A DNA stretch of 64,000 nt from Nocardioides sp. (GTDB lineage: Bacteria; Actinomycetota; Actinomycetes; Propionibacteriales; Nocardioidaceae): the NCBI RefSeq assembly GCF_030150155.1, contig NZ_JASLGR010000047.1, positions 3,736 through 67,735 on the forward strand, read 5' to 3'. The position numbers were made by a program, and so were the translations under genes. Below the pieces are notes generated by a model, which saw only the letters and a list, made by a program, of their open reading frames with translations, was not told where the DNA came from and ran no database searches. Shown in pieces: positions 26,772-35,236 of the stretch (position 1 is its first letter; each line of letters opens with the position of its first letter).

Positions 26772-27976
26772 TCTGCGATTCCTCCCGACGCGAAGGTCGC
26801 GCCGTCGGTGAAGTGGGGCTTGATCTTGTTATCGAACATCGACAGGGCCGAGCCGATCGCCATGTGCATGTCGAGGTACTGGTAGGTGCCCAGGCGGCCG
26901 CCGAAGAGGACCATCGGCTCCTTCTTGGCGAGGTCGCGGTACTTCAGCAGCTTCTCGCGGTCCTCGGCGGTGTTGATCGGGTAGTACGGCTCGTCGCCCT
27001 CCTCGGCGAAGCGGCTGTACTCGTGCACCACGATCGTCTTGCCCGGGGTGTAGGTGCGCTCGGGGTGGAGGTGCTTGAACTCCAGCACCCGGGTGAAGGG
27101 CAGCTCGGCGTCGTTGGCGTTGACCACGCCGGTGCCCTGGAAGTCGTCGACGTCGAGCGTCTCGGCCTTGAGGTCGATGGTGCGCCACGACAGCCGGCCC
27201 TCGGCGTTCTCGAAGTACTCGTCGACCGGGCCGGTGTAGACGACGGGGACCTTGCCCTTGTACTCGTCGGCGACGGCGAGGAAGTCGACGCCGAGGCGGA
27301 CCTCGATGTTCTCGTGCTCGGCCATCTTGTTCAGCCAGGCGGTGTAGCCGTCGACCGGCAGACCCTCGAAGGTGTCGTTGAAGTAGCGGTTGTCGAACGT
27401 GTACCGGACCGGCAGGCGCGTGATGATGTCGGCGCTCAGCTCGGTCGGGTCGGTCTGCCACTGCTTGGCGGTGTAGCCCTTGACGAACGCCTCGTAGAGC
27501 GGGCGGCCGATCAGGCTGATCGCCTTCTCCTCGAGGTTCTTCGCGTCGGCGGTCGCGATCTCGCTGGCCTGCTCGGCGATCAGGGCGCGCGCCTCGTCGG
27601 GGGTGTGGGACTTACCGAAGAACTGGTTGATCAGCCCCAGGTTCATCGGGAACGAGTAGACCTGGCCCTGGTACTTGGCGAAGACCCGGTGCTGGTAATT
27701 CGTGAACGCGGTGAACCGGTTGACGTACTCCCAGACCCGCTTGTTCGAGGTGTGGAACAGGTGGGTGCCGTACTTGTGCACCTCGATGCCGGTCTCGGCG
27801 TCGAACTCGGAGTAGGCGTTGCCACCGATGTGGTCACGCCGCTCCAGGACGAGCACCTTCAGACCGAGCTCGTTGGCGGCTCGCTCGGCGATGGTGAGGC
27901 CGAAGAATCCCGAGCCCACGACGACGAGGTCGGGCTGGCTCTGAGGGGCAGATGGAGCGGCAGGTACGGTCGACAC
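26768..27976 (-). CDS. glf: UDP-galactopyranose mutase
   Basis: 402-residue flavoenzyme making UDP-galactofuranose, the donor for GlfT-type enzymes. FAD-binding motif VVGSGFFGLTIAERAANELG, then RDHIGGNAYSE, HKYGTHLFHTSNKRVWEYVNRF and the C-terminal YEPINTAEDR-like region (YYPINTAEDREKLLKYR) and GGRLGTYQYLDMHMAIGSAL. GTG start; TAGACT is 8 nt upstream. First gene of glf-glfT2-wzm-wzt, divergent from the PAP2 gene with 70 bp between. Confidence 0.96.
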   Translation of the reverse strand: MSTVPAAPSAPQSQPDLVVVGSGFFGLTIAERAANELGLKVLVLERRDHIGGNAYSEFDAETGIEVHKYGTHLFHTSNKRVWEYVNRFTAFTNYQHRVFAKYQGQVYSFPMNLGLINQFFGKSHTPDEARALIAEQASEIATADAKNLEEKAISLIGRPLYEAFVKGYTAKQWQTDPTELSADIITRLPVRYTFDNRYFNDTFEGLPVDGYTAWLNKMAEHENIEVRLGVDFLAVADEYKGKVPVVYTGPVDEYFENAEGRLSWRTIDLKAETLDVDDFQGTGVVNANDAELPFTRVLEFKHLHPERTYTPGKTIVVHEYSRFAEEGDEPYYPINTAEDREKLLKYRDLAKKEPMVLFGGRLGTYQYLDMHMAIGSALSMFDNKIKPHFTDGATFASGGIAE

Positions 27977-28046
27977 AATCGGTCAGTCTACGAAAGGCCG
28001 GACCAGGGTCCGCATTGCCGCGCGGGGCAGGATTATTCTGTCCGCG

Positions 28047-29129
28047 ATGAACATCACAAGCGTGCTGCGCCGGACTGCAGGGCAATGGGGATTGGCGTGG
28101 GCGTGCAGCCTGGCACTGGTCGTCATCATGCTCGTGATGTCCGCGACGACCGGCATCTCCCTCAAAGACCCTGACAACGTCATGCCCGGGTACATCCGCT
28201 TCCCCCTGATCGTGGTCGGTGTGCTCGCCGTCGACGTGGTGCCGCGGATCGTCTACCGGATCGCCAAGGGCGGCCTGGGCCTGGCGGGTGCGTTCCGTAG
28301 CGTGATGAAGGAGCGCTGGCCCGCCTCGCACTGGTGGTTCGCCGCCAACGGCGTCGTCTCCTGGTACGTCTGCTACGCGGCGTTCCGCAACGTGAAGTCG
28401 ATGGCGCCGATCGCGAACACCAGCGAGTGGGACGACCGGCTGGCCTCCTTCGACCGCTGGCTGCTCTTCGGCCACGACCCGGCCCAGCTGCTGCACGACC
28501 TGCTCGGCACCGGCTGGGCGGCGCACCTGCTCTCGGGCGTCTACTTCCTGTGGATCGCGATGGTCCCGGTCTCGATCGCGATCGCTCTCGTGTGGACCCG
28601 CTTCACCAGCGCCGGCGCCTGGTTCGTCACCGCGATCAGCGTCGACTGGCTGCTCGGTGCGGTGCTCTACTACGTGATCCCCACCGTCGGGCCGATCTAC
28701 TCCGACCCGCAGACCTTCGCCGGCCTGCCGCACACCTACGTCACCGATCTGGCCTCCTCGATGTGGGAGGACCGGGTCGAGGTGCTGGCCGCACCGACGA
28801 CCCACAACGGCCTGCAGACGATCGCGGCGTTCCCGTCGCTGCACGTCGGCATCATGGTGACGATCACGATCATCGTGGTGCTGATGCGGCTGCACAAGGT
28901 GATCCGCTGGGCGGCCTACCTGATGCTCGTGCTGACCATCCTGGCGACGGTCTACCTGGGCTGGCACTTCCTCGCCGACGTCTTCGCCGGTGCGCTGCTG
29001 GGCGCCTTCGCGGTCTGGATCTCCGCGATGGCGACGGGCAACCGGAAGGGCTGGAAGCCCTACCTCACGCCGCGGGAAGCGACCGGGACGGACGAGAACG
29101 CATCCCCCGTGCTGACCACACAGCCCTGA
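28047..29129 (+). CDS. PAP2-superfamily membrane phosphatase/phosphotransferase
   Basis: 360 residues with about six transmembrane segments. The PAP2 signature is present in the C-terminal half: the second motif FPSLHVG with catalytic His, and YLGWHFLADVFAG with the nucleophile His and Asp. This spacing resembles Aur1/inositol-phosphotransferase-type PAP2 enzymes. Next to galactan genes it may act on a prenyl-phosphate carrier or a phosphatidylinositol-like lipid; substrate is inference. TATTCT lies 7 nt before the ATG, so probably leaderless. Its last 65 bp overlap the 3' end of the opposite gene. Confidence 0.8.
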   Translation: MNITSVLRRTAGQWGLAWACSLALVVIMLVMSATTGISLKDPDNVMPGYIRFPLIVVGVLAVDVVPRIVYRIAKGGLGLAGAFRSVMKERWPASHWWFAANGVVSWYVCYAAFRNVKSMAPIANTSEWDDRLASFDRWLLFGHDPAQLLHDLLGTGWAAHLLSGVYFLWIAMVPVSIAIALVWTRFTSAGAWFVTAISVDWLLGAVLYYVIPTVGPIYSDPQTFAGLPHTYVTDLASSMWEDRVEVLAAPTTHNGLQTIAAFPSLHVGIMVTITIIVVLMRLHKVIRWAAYLMLVLTILATVYLGWHFLADVFAGALLGAFAVWISAMATGNRKGWKPYLTPREATGTDENASPVLTTQP

Positions 29130-29997
29130 GCACGTTCCGGGCCTCGCCCGGGCGACCCTTGGCCAGCGCGACCAGCGCGACCGCCACGGTGATCGCCCAG
29201 GGCTTGGCCCGGACGAGCACGTTGGTGCCGTAGCGGAAGTGCACCACGAAGAGGTTGCGGTACATGTAGAACCCCTTCCAGCCGGCCAGGTCGTGCTGCT
29301 GGGAGAAGTCGATCTGTCGGATCAGGCGCGCGTCGCGCAGCCCCCAGATCGTGCGGCCCGTCGCCCTCGCCCGCAGCGCGTAGTCGACGTCGTCGTAGAA
29401 GATGAAGAAGCCGGCGTCGGGCAGACCGATCTCGGCGACCACCGAGCGGCGGACCATGAAGCCCTCGAAGGCGACGTTCTCCAGAGCGACCCGCTCCGGC
29501 ATGGAGGCGCGGTCGGGGTACGTCGAGACCACGCTGGCCGTCTTGGGCTTGATCGCCAGCGGGTTGGTCAGGTCGAACCGGAGAGCGGCGTACTCGGCGA
29601 GATCACCGCGAGTGCCCTCCCGCACCGCCATCAGGCAGTCCTCGTCGGCGGCGAGCAGCACCGTGAGGCAGTCCGGGGCCGGGACGACGTCGTCGTCCAT
29701 CAGCCAGATCCGGTCGTAGCCGCCCCGCCAGGCCTCCTCCATGCCGCGCCGGAAGCCACCGGCACCGCCGAGGTTGTCCGGGCTGGTGATCACCTGGAGG
29801 CCGGCCAGGGTGCTCGCTGCGAGCACCTCGGCGGTGTGGTCGCTGCTGGCGTTGTTCACCACGATCACCGCGTCCGCCGGTCGCTCCAGGCGGCCCAGGC
29901 CGAGCAGCATCTGCTCCAGCAGATCGGCGCGGTTGTAGGTCACCACCACGATCGCGACCGTCTCGGCGGCCGGCGTGGGGTGCGGGGCGTCGGTCAT
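29065..29997 (-). CDS. GT2-family glycosyltransferase
   Basis: 310 residues, GT-A fold: VAIVVVTYNRADLLEQML, VVNNASSDHTAEVL, NLGGAGGFRRGMEEAW, DxD motif IWLMDDDVVPAPD and catalytic FIFYDDVDYALRARATG. The NLGGAGGF motif is shared with GlfT1/GlfT2. Its ATG overlaps the stop of the paired GT2 gene (ATGA). It may start galactan on the linker or add a side sugar. A hydrophobic stretch near the C-terminus (PWAITVAVALVALA) could attach it to the membrane. The final 65 bp overlap the PAP2 gene head-on. Confidence 0.85.
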   Translation of the reverse strand: MTDAPHPTPAAETVAIVVVTYNRADLLEQMLLGLGRLERPADAVIVVNNASSDHTAEVLAASTLAGLQVITSPDNLGGAGGFRRGMEEAWRGGYDRIWLMDDDVVPAPDCLTVLLAADEDCLMAVREGTRGDLAEYAALRFDLTNPLAIKPKTASVVSTYPDRASMPERVALENVAFEGFMVRRSVVAEIGLPDAGFFIFYDDVDYALRARATGRTIWGLRDARLIRQIDFSQQHDLAGWKGFYMYRNLFVVHFRYGTNVLVRAKPWAITVAVALVALAKGRPGEARNVLRAVWSARGMRSRPSRSLPAA

Positions 29998-30938
29998 CGG
30001 AGGAACCTCTCGTGGCCGGTGAAGTCGCCGCACAGGGCGGCCCGCCAGGCCTGGATGCTGAGCCAGATCCGCTTCGGTGCGCGCCTGGTGAAGGTGTAGA
30101 ACCACAGCGTCTTGGCGATGAACGCCGCCGCGTGCGGCACACCGCGGTACTCGCGCAGGTTGAGCAGGTTGTTGCGCGCCATGCAGTAGTGCTTGAGGTC
30201 GCTGGGTGAGTGGTTGTACGTCGTCGCCCCGAACATCATCGGGGTGCCGAGCTCCCCCACCGACGGGTGGTGGAACCGCGCCGCGGCGACGGTGGCGATC
30301 CGGGCGCCCGAGGCCTCGGCCCGGAGCCGGTACTCGTGGTCGTCGCCCCAGATGAAGAACTCCGCCCGCGGTACGCCGATCCGCTGCACCAGTCCGCGGG
30401 TGACCAGGACCCCGTTGAACGGGATCACGATCTCCTCCAGCACGCCCCGCACCGCCGCGGCCTCGACCGCGGCGACGTCGTGGGCGACCCGGGTGCCGCC
30501 GGGCAGCCGGATCGGGAAGACCAGACGCTGCGGGTCGGCCTCGTCGACCACGATCGGGCCCCAGAACTCCAGGTCGGGGTGGGTGTCGCCGTAGGCCAGC
30601 AGGGTGGGCAGGCAGTCGGGGGCGGGGACGCCGTCGTCGTCCATCAGCCAGACCAGGTCGGCGCCGCGCTCCATCGCCCAGCTCAGACCGGTCGCGAAGC
30701 CGCCGGCACCGCCGGTGTTGGTCTCCAGGGTGCGCGCGATCACCGGCACCGACGGGTGGTCGTCCTCGGTGCCGTCCAGCGCCGCGAGCCACTCGCCCGT
30801 GCCGTCGGTGGAGGCGTTGTCGACGACCAGGATCTCGTCGACCTCGACCTGGGTGTCGAGCCGCTCCAGGAGGCGTTGCAGCAGGGCCAGCCGGTTGAAG
30901 GTGACCACGACGGCTACCAGTCGTCGGGACTCACTCAC
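29994..30938 (-). CDS. GT2-family glycosyltransferase, GlfT1-like
   Basis: 314 residues: LVAVVVTFNRLALLQRLLERL, VVDNASTDGTGEWL, NTGGAGGFATGLSWAM, metal site VWLMDDDGVPAPD, and FFIWGDDHEYRLRAEASG; the C-terminal RNNLLNLREYRG and TRRAPKRIWLSIQAWR resemble mycobacterial GlfT1 (Rv3782), which adds the first galactofuranose residues. GTG start with TAGGAT 8 nt upstream (30947-30952). Followed by a second GT2 gene with ATGA overlap. Exact linkage made is unknown. Confidence 0.83.
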   Translation of the reverse strand: MSESRRLVAVVVTFNRLALLQRLLERLDTQVEVDEILVVDNASTDGTGEWLAALDGTEDDHPSVPVIARTLETNTGGAGGFATGLSWAMERGADLVWLMDDDGVPAPDCLPTLLAYGDTHPDLEFWGPIVVDEADPQRLVFPIRLPGGTRVAHDVAAVEAAAVRGVLEEIVIPFNGVLVTRGLVQRIGVPRAEFFIWGDDHEYRLRAEASGARIATVAAARFHHPSVGELGTPMMFGATTYNHSPSDLKHYCMARNNLLNLREYRGVPHAAAFIAKTLWFYTFTRRAPKRIWLSIQAWRAALCGDFTGHERFLR

Positions 30939-30983
30939 GAGGCACCATCCTAGCGTCGCTGGGGCCGGAGCCCGCCTGGACGC

Positions 30984-32462
30984 TCAGCAGGAGGCAGCGA
31001 GGTCGTCGGACTGGTTGGCGGCGTAGCCGGTCTTCAGGGAGCCGATCGAGCCACCGGTGACGAGGGTGTCGGAGCCGCCGGTCGAGCCGGTCGAGCCCGA
31101 GGAGCCTGCCGTGGCCGACGTACCGGCCGACGGGCTGACCTTCGTGGTGCCGGTGGCCTTCTTGCCGCTGATCGCCTGGGCGATCATCCGCTGGGCCTTC
31201 TTCTGGTTCGGGTGGGCGGTGATGATCGCCGGCGGCACCAGGGAGACGGTCGCGATCTTCTGGCTCTTGGCCTTGAGGGCGAGCGAGACGAAGGTGTCGA
31301 CCTCGCTGGCCGGGATCGAGGTGGAGATCATCGAGGAGCTCGCGTCGGCGATCTTGGTGAAGTGGGTCAGCACCTTGGCCGGACTGAGCTGGGAGAGCAT
31401 CGCACCCATCACGCACTTCTGCCGCGCCATCCGGGAGTAGTCGTCGCTGGAGTCACGGGCCCGGGCGAACCAGAGCACCTCGTGGCCGTCGAGCTTGCGG
31501 ATGCCGGGCTGGACGTAGCCGGTGACGTCCTTGCCGAGGCCGCCGACCGGGATCGGCTGGCGGACGTTGAGGGTGACGCCGCCGACGGCGTCGACGAGCT
31601 TGTGGAAGCCGTGCAGGTTGACCATCGCCCAGTAGTTGATCTGCAGGCCGGTGATCCCCTCGATGCCCTCGATGGTGGCGTCGACGCCGGGGTTCTCGGA
31701 GTCGGGGAAGAGGTCCTTGTGGTCCTCGGCCCAGGTGGAGAGCCCGTTGAGGTACTTCCCGGTGCCGCCCCAGCCGTTCGGGAACTGCTGGGCCATCACC
31801 GAGCCGGGCTTGAAGCGGAAGTTCGACATGTTGCGCGGTAGGCCGACCAGCACCGTCTTGCCGGTGCCGGCGTCGATGCTGGCGACCGTCATCGAGTCGG
31901 GGCGCAGGCCCCAGCGACCGGCACCGGAGTCGCCACCGAGCAGCAGCACGTTGTAGCGGCCGGCGTGGGCGCCGGTGACCTTGGTGCCGGAGAACATCGC
32001 CGCCGCCAGACCGCGCTGGGCGTTGACGACGTGGGAGCTGTAGAAGAGCACGCTGGCCACCGCCAAGCACAGCGCGGCGTTGATCCCGAGCGTGACCCGG
32101 CGGTGCTGGGTCAGCAGCGACGGCGGGCGGCCGATCCGCCAGGCGTCGACGAAGAGCGCAGCCCAGCCGATCGCGAGCGCGATCAGGAAGAGCCGGACGA
32201 GCTGCAGGAAACCGGTGTTGAAGCCGAGCCTGATGAAGAAGCCGTGGTTGATCACGCCGTAGGCCCCGACCAGCATCGTGACCACCAGGGCGATCGCGAG
32301 ACCGCGCAGCACGCCGCGGCCGACCCGCTTGTTGCCGGCGACCAGCTGGGCCGACCCGGGCAGCACCAGGGTCATCAGGAGCAGCGAGACAGCCCGGCGG
32401 TACCGCACGCGGGCGGCCCGTTCGTCGGTGCTGATGCGGGGTGAACTCGTGGGTGCTGACAT
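30984..32462 (-). CDS. LytR-CpsA-Psr (LCP) family cell-wall glycopolymer ligase
   Basis: 492 residues. Several hydrophobic segments at residues 28-160, then an extracytoplasmic LCP domain: NVLLLGGDSGAGRWGLRPDSMTVASID, the arginine-rich lipid-phosphate site LVGLPRNMSN, VDAVGGVTLNV, and LWFARARDSSDDYSRMARQK. The Ser/Gly/Thr-rich tail (about 40 residues) is low complexity. LCP enzymes attach glycopolymers such as arabinogalactan or teichoic acid to peptidoglycan. Start MSAPTSSPR is preferred; a longer frame runs into the regulatory spacer. Confidence 0.92.
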   Translation of the reverse strand: MSAPTSSPRISTDERAARVRYRRAVSLLLMTLVLPGSAQLVAGNKRVGRGVLRGLAIALVVTMLVGAYGVINHGFFIRLGFNTGFLQLVRLFLIALAIGWAALFVDAWRIGRPPSLLTQHRRVTLGINAALCLAVASVLFYSSHVVNAQRGLAAAMFSGTKVTGAHAGRYNVLLLGGDSGAGRWGLRPDSMTVASIDAGTGKTVLVGLPRNMSNFRFKPGSVMAQQFPNGWGGTGKYLNGLSTWAEDHKDLFPDSENPGVDATIEGIEGITGLQINYWAMVNLHGFHKLVDAVGGVTLNVRQPIPVGGLGKDVTGYVQPGIRKLDGHEVLWFARARDSSDDYSRMARQKCVMGAMLSQLSPAKVLTHFTKIADASSSMISTSIPASEVDTFVSLALKAKSQKIATVSLVPPAIITAHPNQKKAQRMIAQAISGKKATGTTKVSPSAGTSATAGSSGSTGSTGGSDTLVTGGSIGSLKTGYAANQSDDLAASC

Positions 32463-32536
32463 GACGGCCTTCTCGGACGTGGCTGGTGCTCGACTGACGC
32501 CAGACGGGGGAAGATCCAGCCCGGCCAGTATCACCA

Positions 32537-32560
32537 GTCACATGTGTCACAACTGTGACA
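32537..32560. promoter_or_regulatory. GTCACA direct repeat and overlapping palindrome upstream of LCP gene
   Basis: GTCACA-TGT-GTCACA (32537-32551) runs into the palindrome TGTCACA-AC-TGTGACA (32545-32560), 75 bp before the LCP start. Direct GTCACA repeats resemble sites described for mycobacterial MtrA; the palindrome resembles a CRP-like half-site arrangement. Which protein binds is unknown. Confidence 0.45.
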
Positions 32561-32573
32561 ACACGCCGGACCG

Positions 32574-33050
32574 TTACGAAGTCGGAGCCGACTCCCCCAC
32601 CGGCTGGTCCGGCTCCTCGGCCAGGCCCGGGACCGGCACCGGCCGCCCGTCCTCACCGATCGCGACCATCACGAAGACGACCTCGGCGACCCGGGTCCGC
32701 TCCCCGGGCGTCGGGGTGCTCAGCGGCTCGTTCTCGATCAGCACGCTGACCCTGATCGAGGTCCGACCGGTGCTCACCACCGACGCGGTGGCGTAGACCA
32801 GGGACCCGACCTCGACCGGCACCTCGAAGGAGGCGCCCTCGATCGCCCGGGTCACCGTCGTCATGCCGCAGTGCCGTCGCGACGCGACCCCGGCCGCGGA
32901 GTCGGCCATCTTCAGGATCTCACCGCCGTGCAGGGTGCCGTGCACGTTGGCCTGGGGCAGCCGCGCGATCTCGGCGAGGCTGACCCGCGAATAGCTCGCG
33001 GGGCGCGCAGATCCGGGGCGGACACGTCCAGTGGGGTCGGGGTCGTTCAC
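32574..33050 (-). CDS. Acyl-CoA thioesterase, hotdog fold
   Basis: 158 residues with one hotdog domain of the YciA/Acot type: ANVHGTLHGGEILKMADSAAGVASRRH carries the catalytic Asp in the central helix (KMADSAAG), and VGSLVYATASVVSTGRTSIRVSV matches the second strand set. It should hydrolyse acyl-CoA in the cytosol; chain length unknown. The true start is GTG at 33050, exactly 7 nt from TACCGT on this strand; the much longer open frame upstream is the antisense of the LCP gene. Its -10 box overlaps that of the divergent LCP gene. Confidence 0.9.
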   Translation of the reverse strand: MNDPDPTGRVRPGSARPASYSRVSLAEIARLPQANVHGTLHGGEILKMADSAAGVASRRHCGMTTVTRAIEGASFEVPVEVGSLVYATASVVSTGRTSIRVSVLIENEPLSTPTPGERTRVAEVVFVMVAIGEDGRPVPVPGLAEEPDQPVGESAPTS

Positions 33051-33057
33051 CCGTGGC

Positions 33058-33067
33058 ACGGTACCGT
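33058..33067. promoter_or_regulatory. Shared palindromic -10 element for two divergent leaderless genes
   Basis: ACGGTACCGT is its own complement and contains TACCGT on each strand. The plus-strand copy (33062-33067) is 7 nt before the LCP ATG and the minus-strand copy (33058-33063) is 7 nt before the thioesterase GTG. Confidence 0.6.
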
Positions 33068-33074
33068 CGAGCGC

Positions 33075-34295
33075 ATGTCTGACGGTCAAGGCCCCGATTT
33101 CAACTGGTTGTACACCGGGAAGGGCACACCGCCACCCGAGGGACAGAACTCCACCCCGGAGCCGGAGTCGACCCGTGTGATGCCGGTGCAGCAGCGCCCC
33201 GGCACGGGTGCCGGCACCCCCTCCGGTACGCCGCCCACGGCACCCCCCGCGCCGCCGCGCCAGCCCCCGGGGCCGCCGAAGGGCACCGAATACGGCAGCA
33301 GTCGCGGCCGGCCCTCGATGCCGAGCTTCAAGCGCCCGCGGGTCAAGACCATCGTGCGGGTGATCCTGCTGGTCCTGGTGATCTGGATCGGCTCCCTGGT
33401 CTGGGTCGGGCTGGGTGACGTCAAGGCCCTGCACAAGGTGGCCTGGGAGCCCAGCGGCACCCGCCCGGCCGCCCAGCCCGGCAGGACGTACCTGATCGTC
33501 GGCTCCGACTCCCGGCTCGGCCTGAGCAAGGCGCAGAAGAAGAGGCTCGACGCCGGACCCGACATCGGGCAGCGCACCGACACGATCAAGCTGCTCCACA
33601 CCGGCAGCGGCCCGACGGTGATGCTCACCCTCCCCCGTGACTCCTACGTCCCGATCCCTGGCCACGGCTCGTCCAAGATCAACGCCGCCTTCGCCTGGGG
33701 CGGCCCCGAGCTGCTGGTCAAGACGATCGAGCAAGACACCGGCCTGCGCATCGACGGCTACGTCGAGATCGGCATGGGCGGCCTGATCAACCTGGTCGAC
33801 TCCGTCGGCGGGATCACGATCTGCCCCACCACGAACATGACCGACCCGCTGGCACGGCTCAAGATCAAGAAGGGCTGCCAGCACGCCGACGGCTTCACCG
33901 CCCTGGCCTACTCCCGCTCCCGGCACGCCCAGAAGCTCGGCGACCTCGGTCGCGGCGAGGCCCAGACCGAGGTGATCGGCCAGGTCGGCTCCAAGATCCT
34001 CTCCCCGACCCGGCTGCTCAACCCGTTCGCCCTGAACGCCCTCAAGCCAGGGATCTCCGGCATCTCGGTGGGCAAGGGGATGAGCAACATCGACGTCGCC
34101 AAGTTCGGACTCGCGTTCCGGTCGGTCTCGGCCGGCAAGGCGATGCAGTGCGGCATCCCGATCTCGGACATGTACATCCACTGGGACAAGCAGCGCGCGC
34201 TGAAGATGCTCGGCTACCTCAAGACCGACACCACCTCGCAGATCCCGGCGTCGCTGTGCACGCCGTCGGGGCTGCCGAAGTCGGTGACCGGCTGA
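33075..34295 (+). CDS. LytR-CpsA-Psr (LCP) family protein
   Basis: 406 residues. A Pro/Thr-rich cytosolic N-terminus of about 85 residues, one transmembrane segment (TIVRVILLVLVIWIGSLVWVG), then an LCP domain: YLIVGSDSRLGL, QRTDTIKLLHTGSGPTVMLTLPRDSYVPIPGHG (with the conserved Arg), INAAFAWGGPELLV, LVDSVGGITICP and LAYSRSRHAQKLGDLGRGEAQTEV. Transfers lipid-linked glycopolymer to the cell wall. ATG is 7 nt after TACCGT, so the start is well supported and the mRNA probably leaderless. Confidence 0.93.
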   Translation: MSDGQGPDFNWLYTGKGTPPPEGQNSTPEPESTRVMPVQQRPGTGAGTPSGTPPTAPPAPPRQPPGPPKGTEYGSSRGRPSMPSFKRPRVKTIVRVILLVLVIWIGSLVWVGLGDVKALHKVAWEPSGTRPAAQPGRTYLIVGSDSRLGLSKAQKKRLDAGPDIGQRTDTIKLLHTGSGPTVMLTLPRDSYVPIPGHGSSKINAAFAWGGPELLVKTIEQDTGLRIDGYVEIGMGGLINLVDSVGGITICPTTNMTDPLARLKIKKGCQHADGFTALAYSRSRHAQKLGDLGRGEAQTEVIGQVGSKILSPTRLLNPFALNALKPGISGISVGKGMSNIDVAKFGLAFRSVSAGKAMQCGIPISDMYIHWDKQRALKMLGYLKTDTTSQIPASLCTPSGLPKSVTG

Positions 34296-34345
34296 GGCCG
34301 GCACCGACACCTCCGCCGACCCCGAGAACGACGAGGATCCTGCCC

Positions 34346-35227
34346 ATGACGACGTACGAGACCCTGACGCTGGCCGTCGACGACGACGGCATCGCCCTGC
34401 TGACCCTGGACCGTCCCGAGGCGCTGAACGCGTTCAACCTGACGATGTCGCGGGAGCTGCTCTCGTTCTGGACCGAGCGCGCCACCGAGGACGACATCCG
34501 GGCCGTCGTGGTGACCGGGGCCGGGCGCGCGTTCTGCGCCGGGATGGACCTCACCGGCGAAGGCAACGTGTTCGGACTCGACGAGACCGTCACCGACCTC
34601 TCCCCCGCGACCCTCGCGGCGCACCTCGACGAGGAGCCGTACCTCACCGGGGTGCGCGACGTCGGCGGCAAGATCGCCCTGGCGGTGCTGGCCCTGCCCA
34701 AGCCGGTGATCGCGGCGATCAACGGCCCTGCGGTCGGGATCGGCGCCACCATGACACTGCCGATGGACCTCCGCCTGGCCTCCACCCACGCCCGGATCGG
34801 CTTCGTCTTCGGCCGGCTGGGGATCGTGCCCGAGGCGACCTCCTCGCACCTGCTGCCCCGCCTGGTCGGCCTCCAGCAGGCCCTGGAGTGGGTCTACTCC
34901 GCCGACATCATCGACGCCGAGGCGGCGCTGGCCGGTCGGCTGGTCCGCTCCGTGCACGCCCCCGACGAGCTCGTCACCACCGCCCTGGAGCTGGCCCGCT
35001 CCTTCGTGGTCGGACGCAGCGCCGTGGCCCTCGGCCTGGCCCGGCAGATGCTGTGGCGCAACACCGAGTCACCGCTCCAGGCCCACCTGGCCGACTCGCT
35101 GGCGATGTGGCACACCTCCGTCGGCGACGGCAAGGACGGCGTGGCGGCGTTCCTGGACAAGCGCGCACCCCGGTTCAGCACCCGCCCCTCCGACCTGCCG
35201 GAGGTCTTCGGAACCCCCGGCGACTAG
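34346..35227 (+). CDS. Enoyl-CoA hydratase/isomerase family protein
   Basis: 293 residues, crotonase fold. ALLTLDRPEALNAFN and the oxyanion-hole sequence AFCAGMDL are followed by AINGPAVGIGATMTLPMDLRLAS and GIVPEATSSHLLPRLVG; the second oxyanion glycine and the catalytic Glu region (VPEATSS) fit active hydratases or isomerases acting on 2-enoyl-CoA. Substrate unknown; an insertion of about 25 residues (FGLDETVTDLSPATLAAHLDEE) is not in short-chain hydratases. GAGGATC lies 9 nt before the ATG. Confidence 0.9.
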   Translation: MTTYETLTLAVDDDGIALLTLDRPEALNAFNLTMSRELLSFWTERATEDDIRAVVVTGAGRAFCAGMDLTGEGNVFGLDETVTDLSPATLAAHLDEEPYLTGVRDVGGKIALAVLALPKPVIAAINGPAVGIGATMTLPMDLRLASTHARIGFVFGRLGIVPEATSSHLLPRLVGLQQALEWVYSADIIDAEAALAGRLVRSVHAPDELVTTALELARSFVVGRSAVALGLARQMLWRNTESPLQAHLADSLAMWHTSVGDGKDGVAAFLDKRAPRFSTRPSDLPEVFGTPGD

Positions 35228-35236
35228 CCTGGGACC

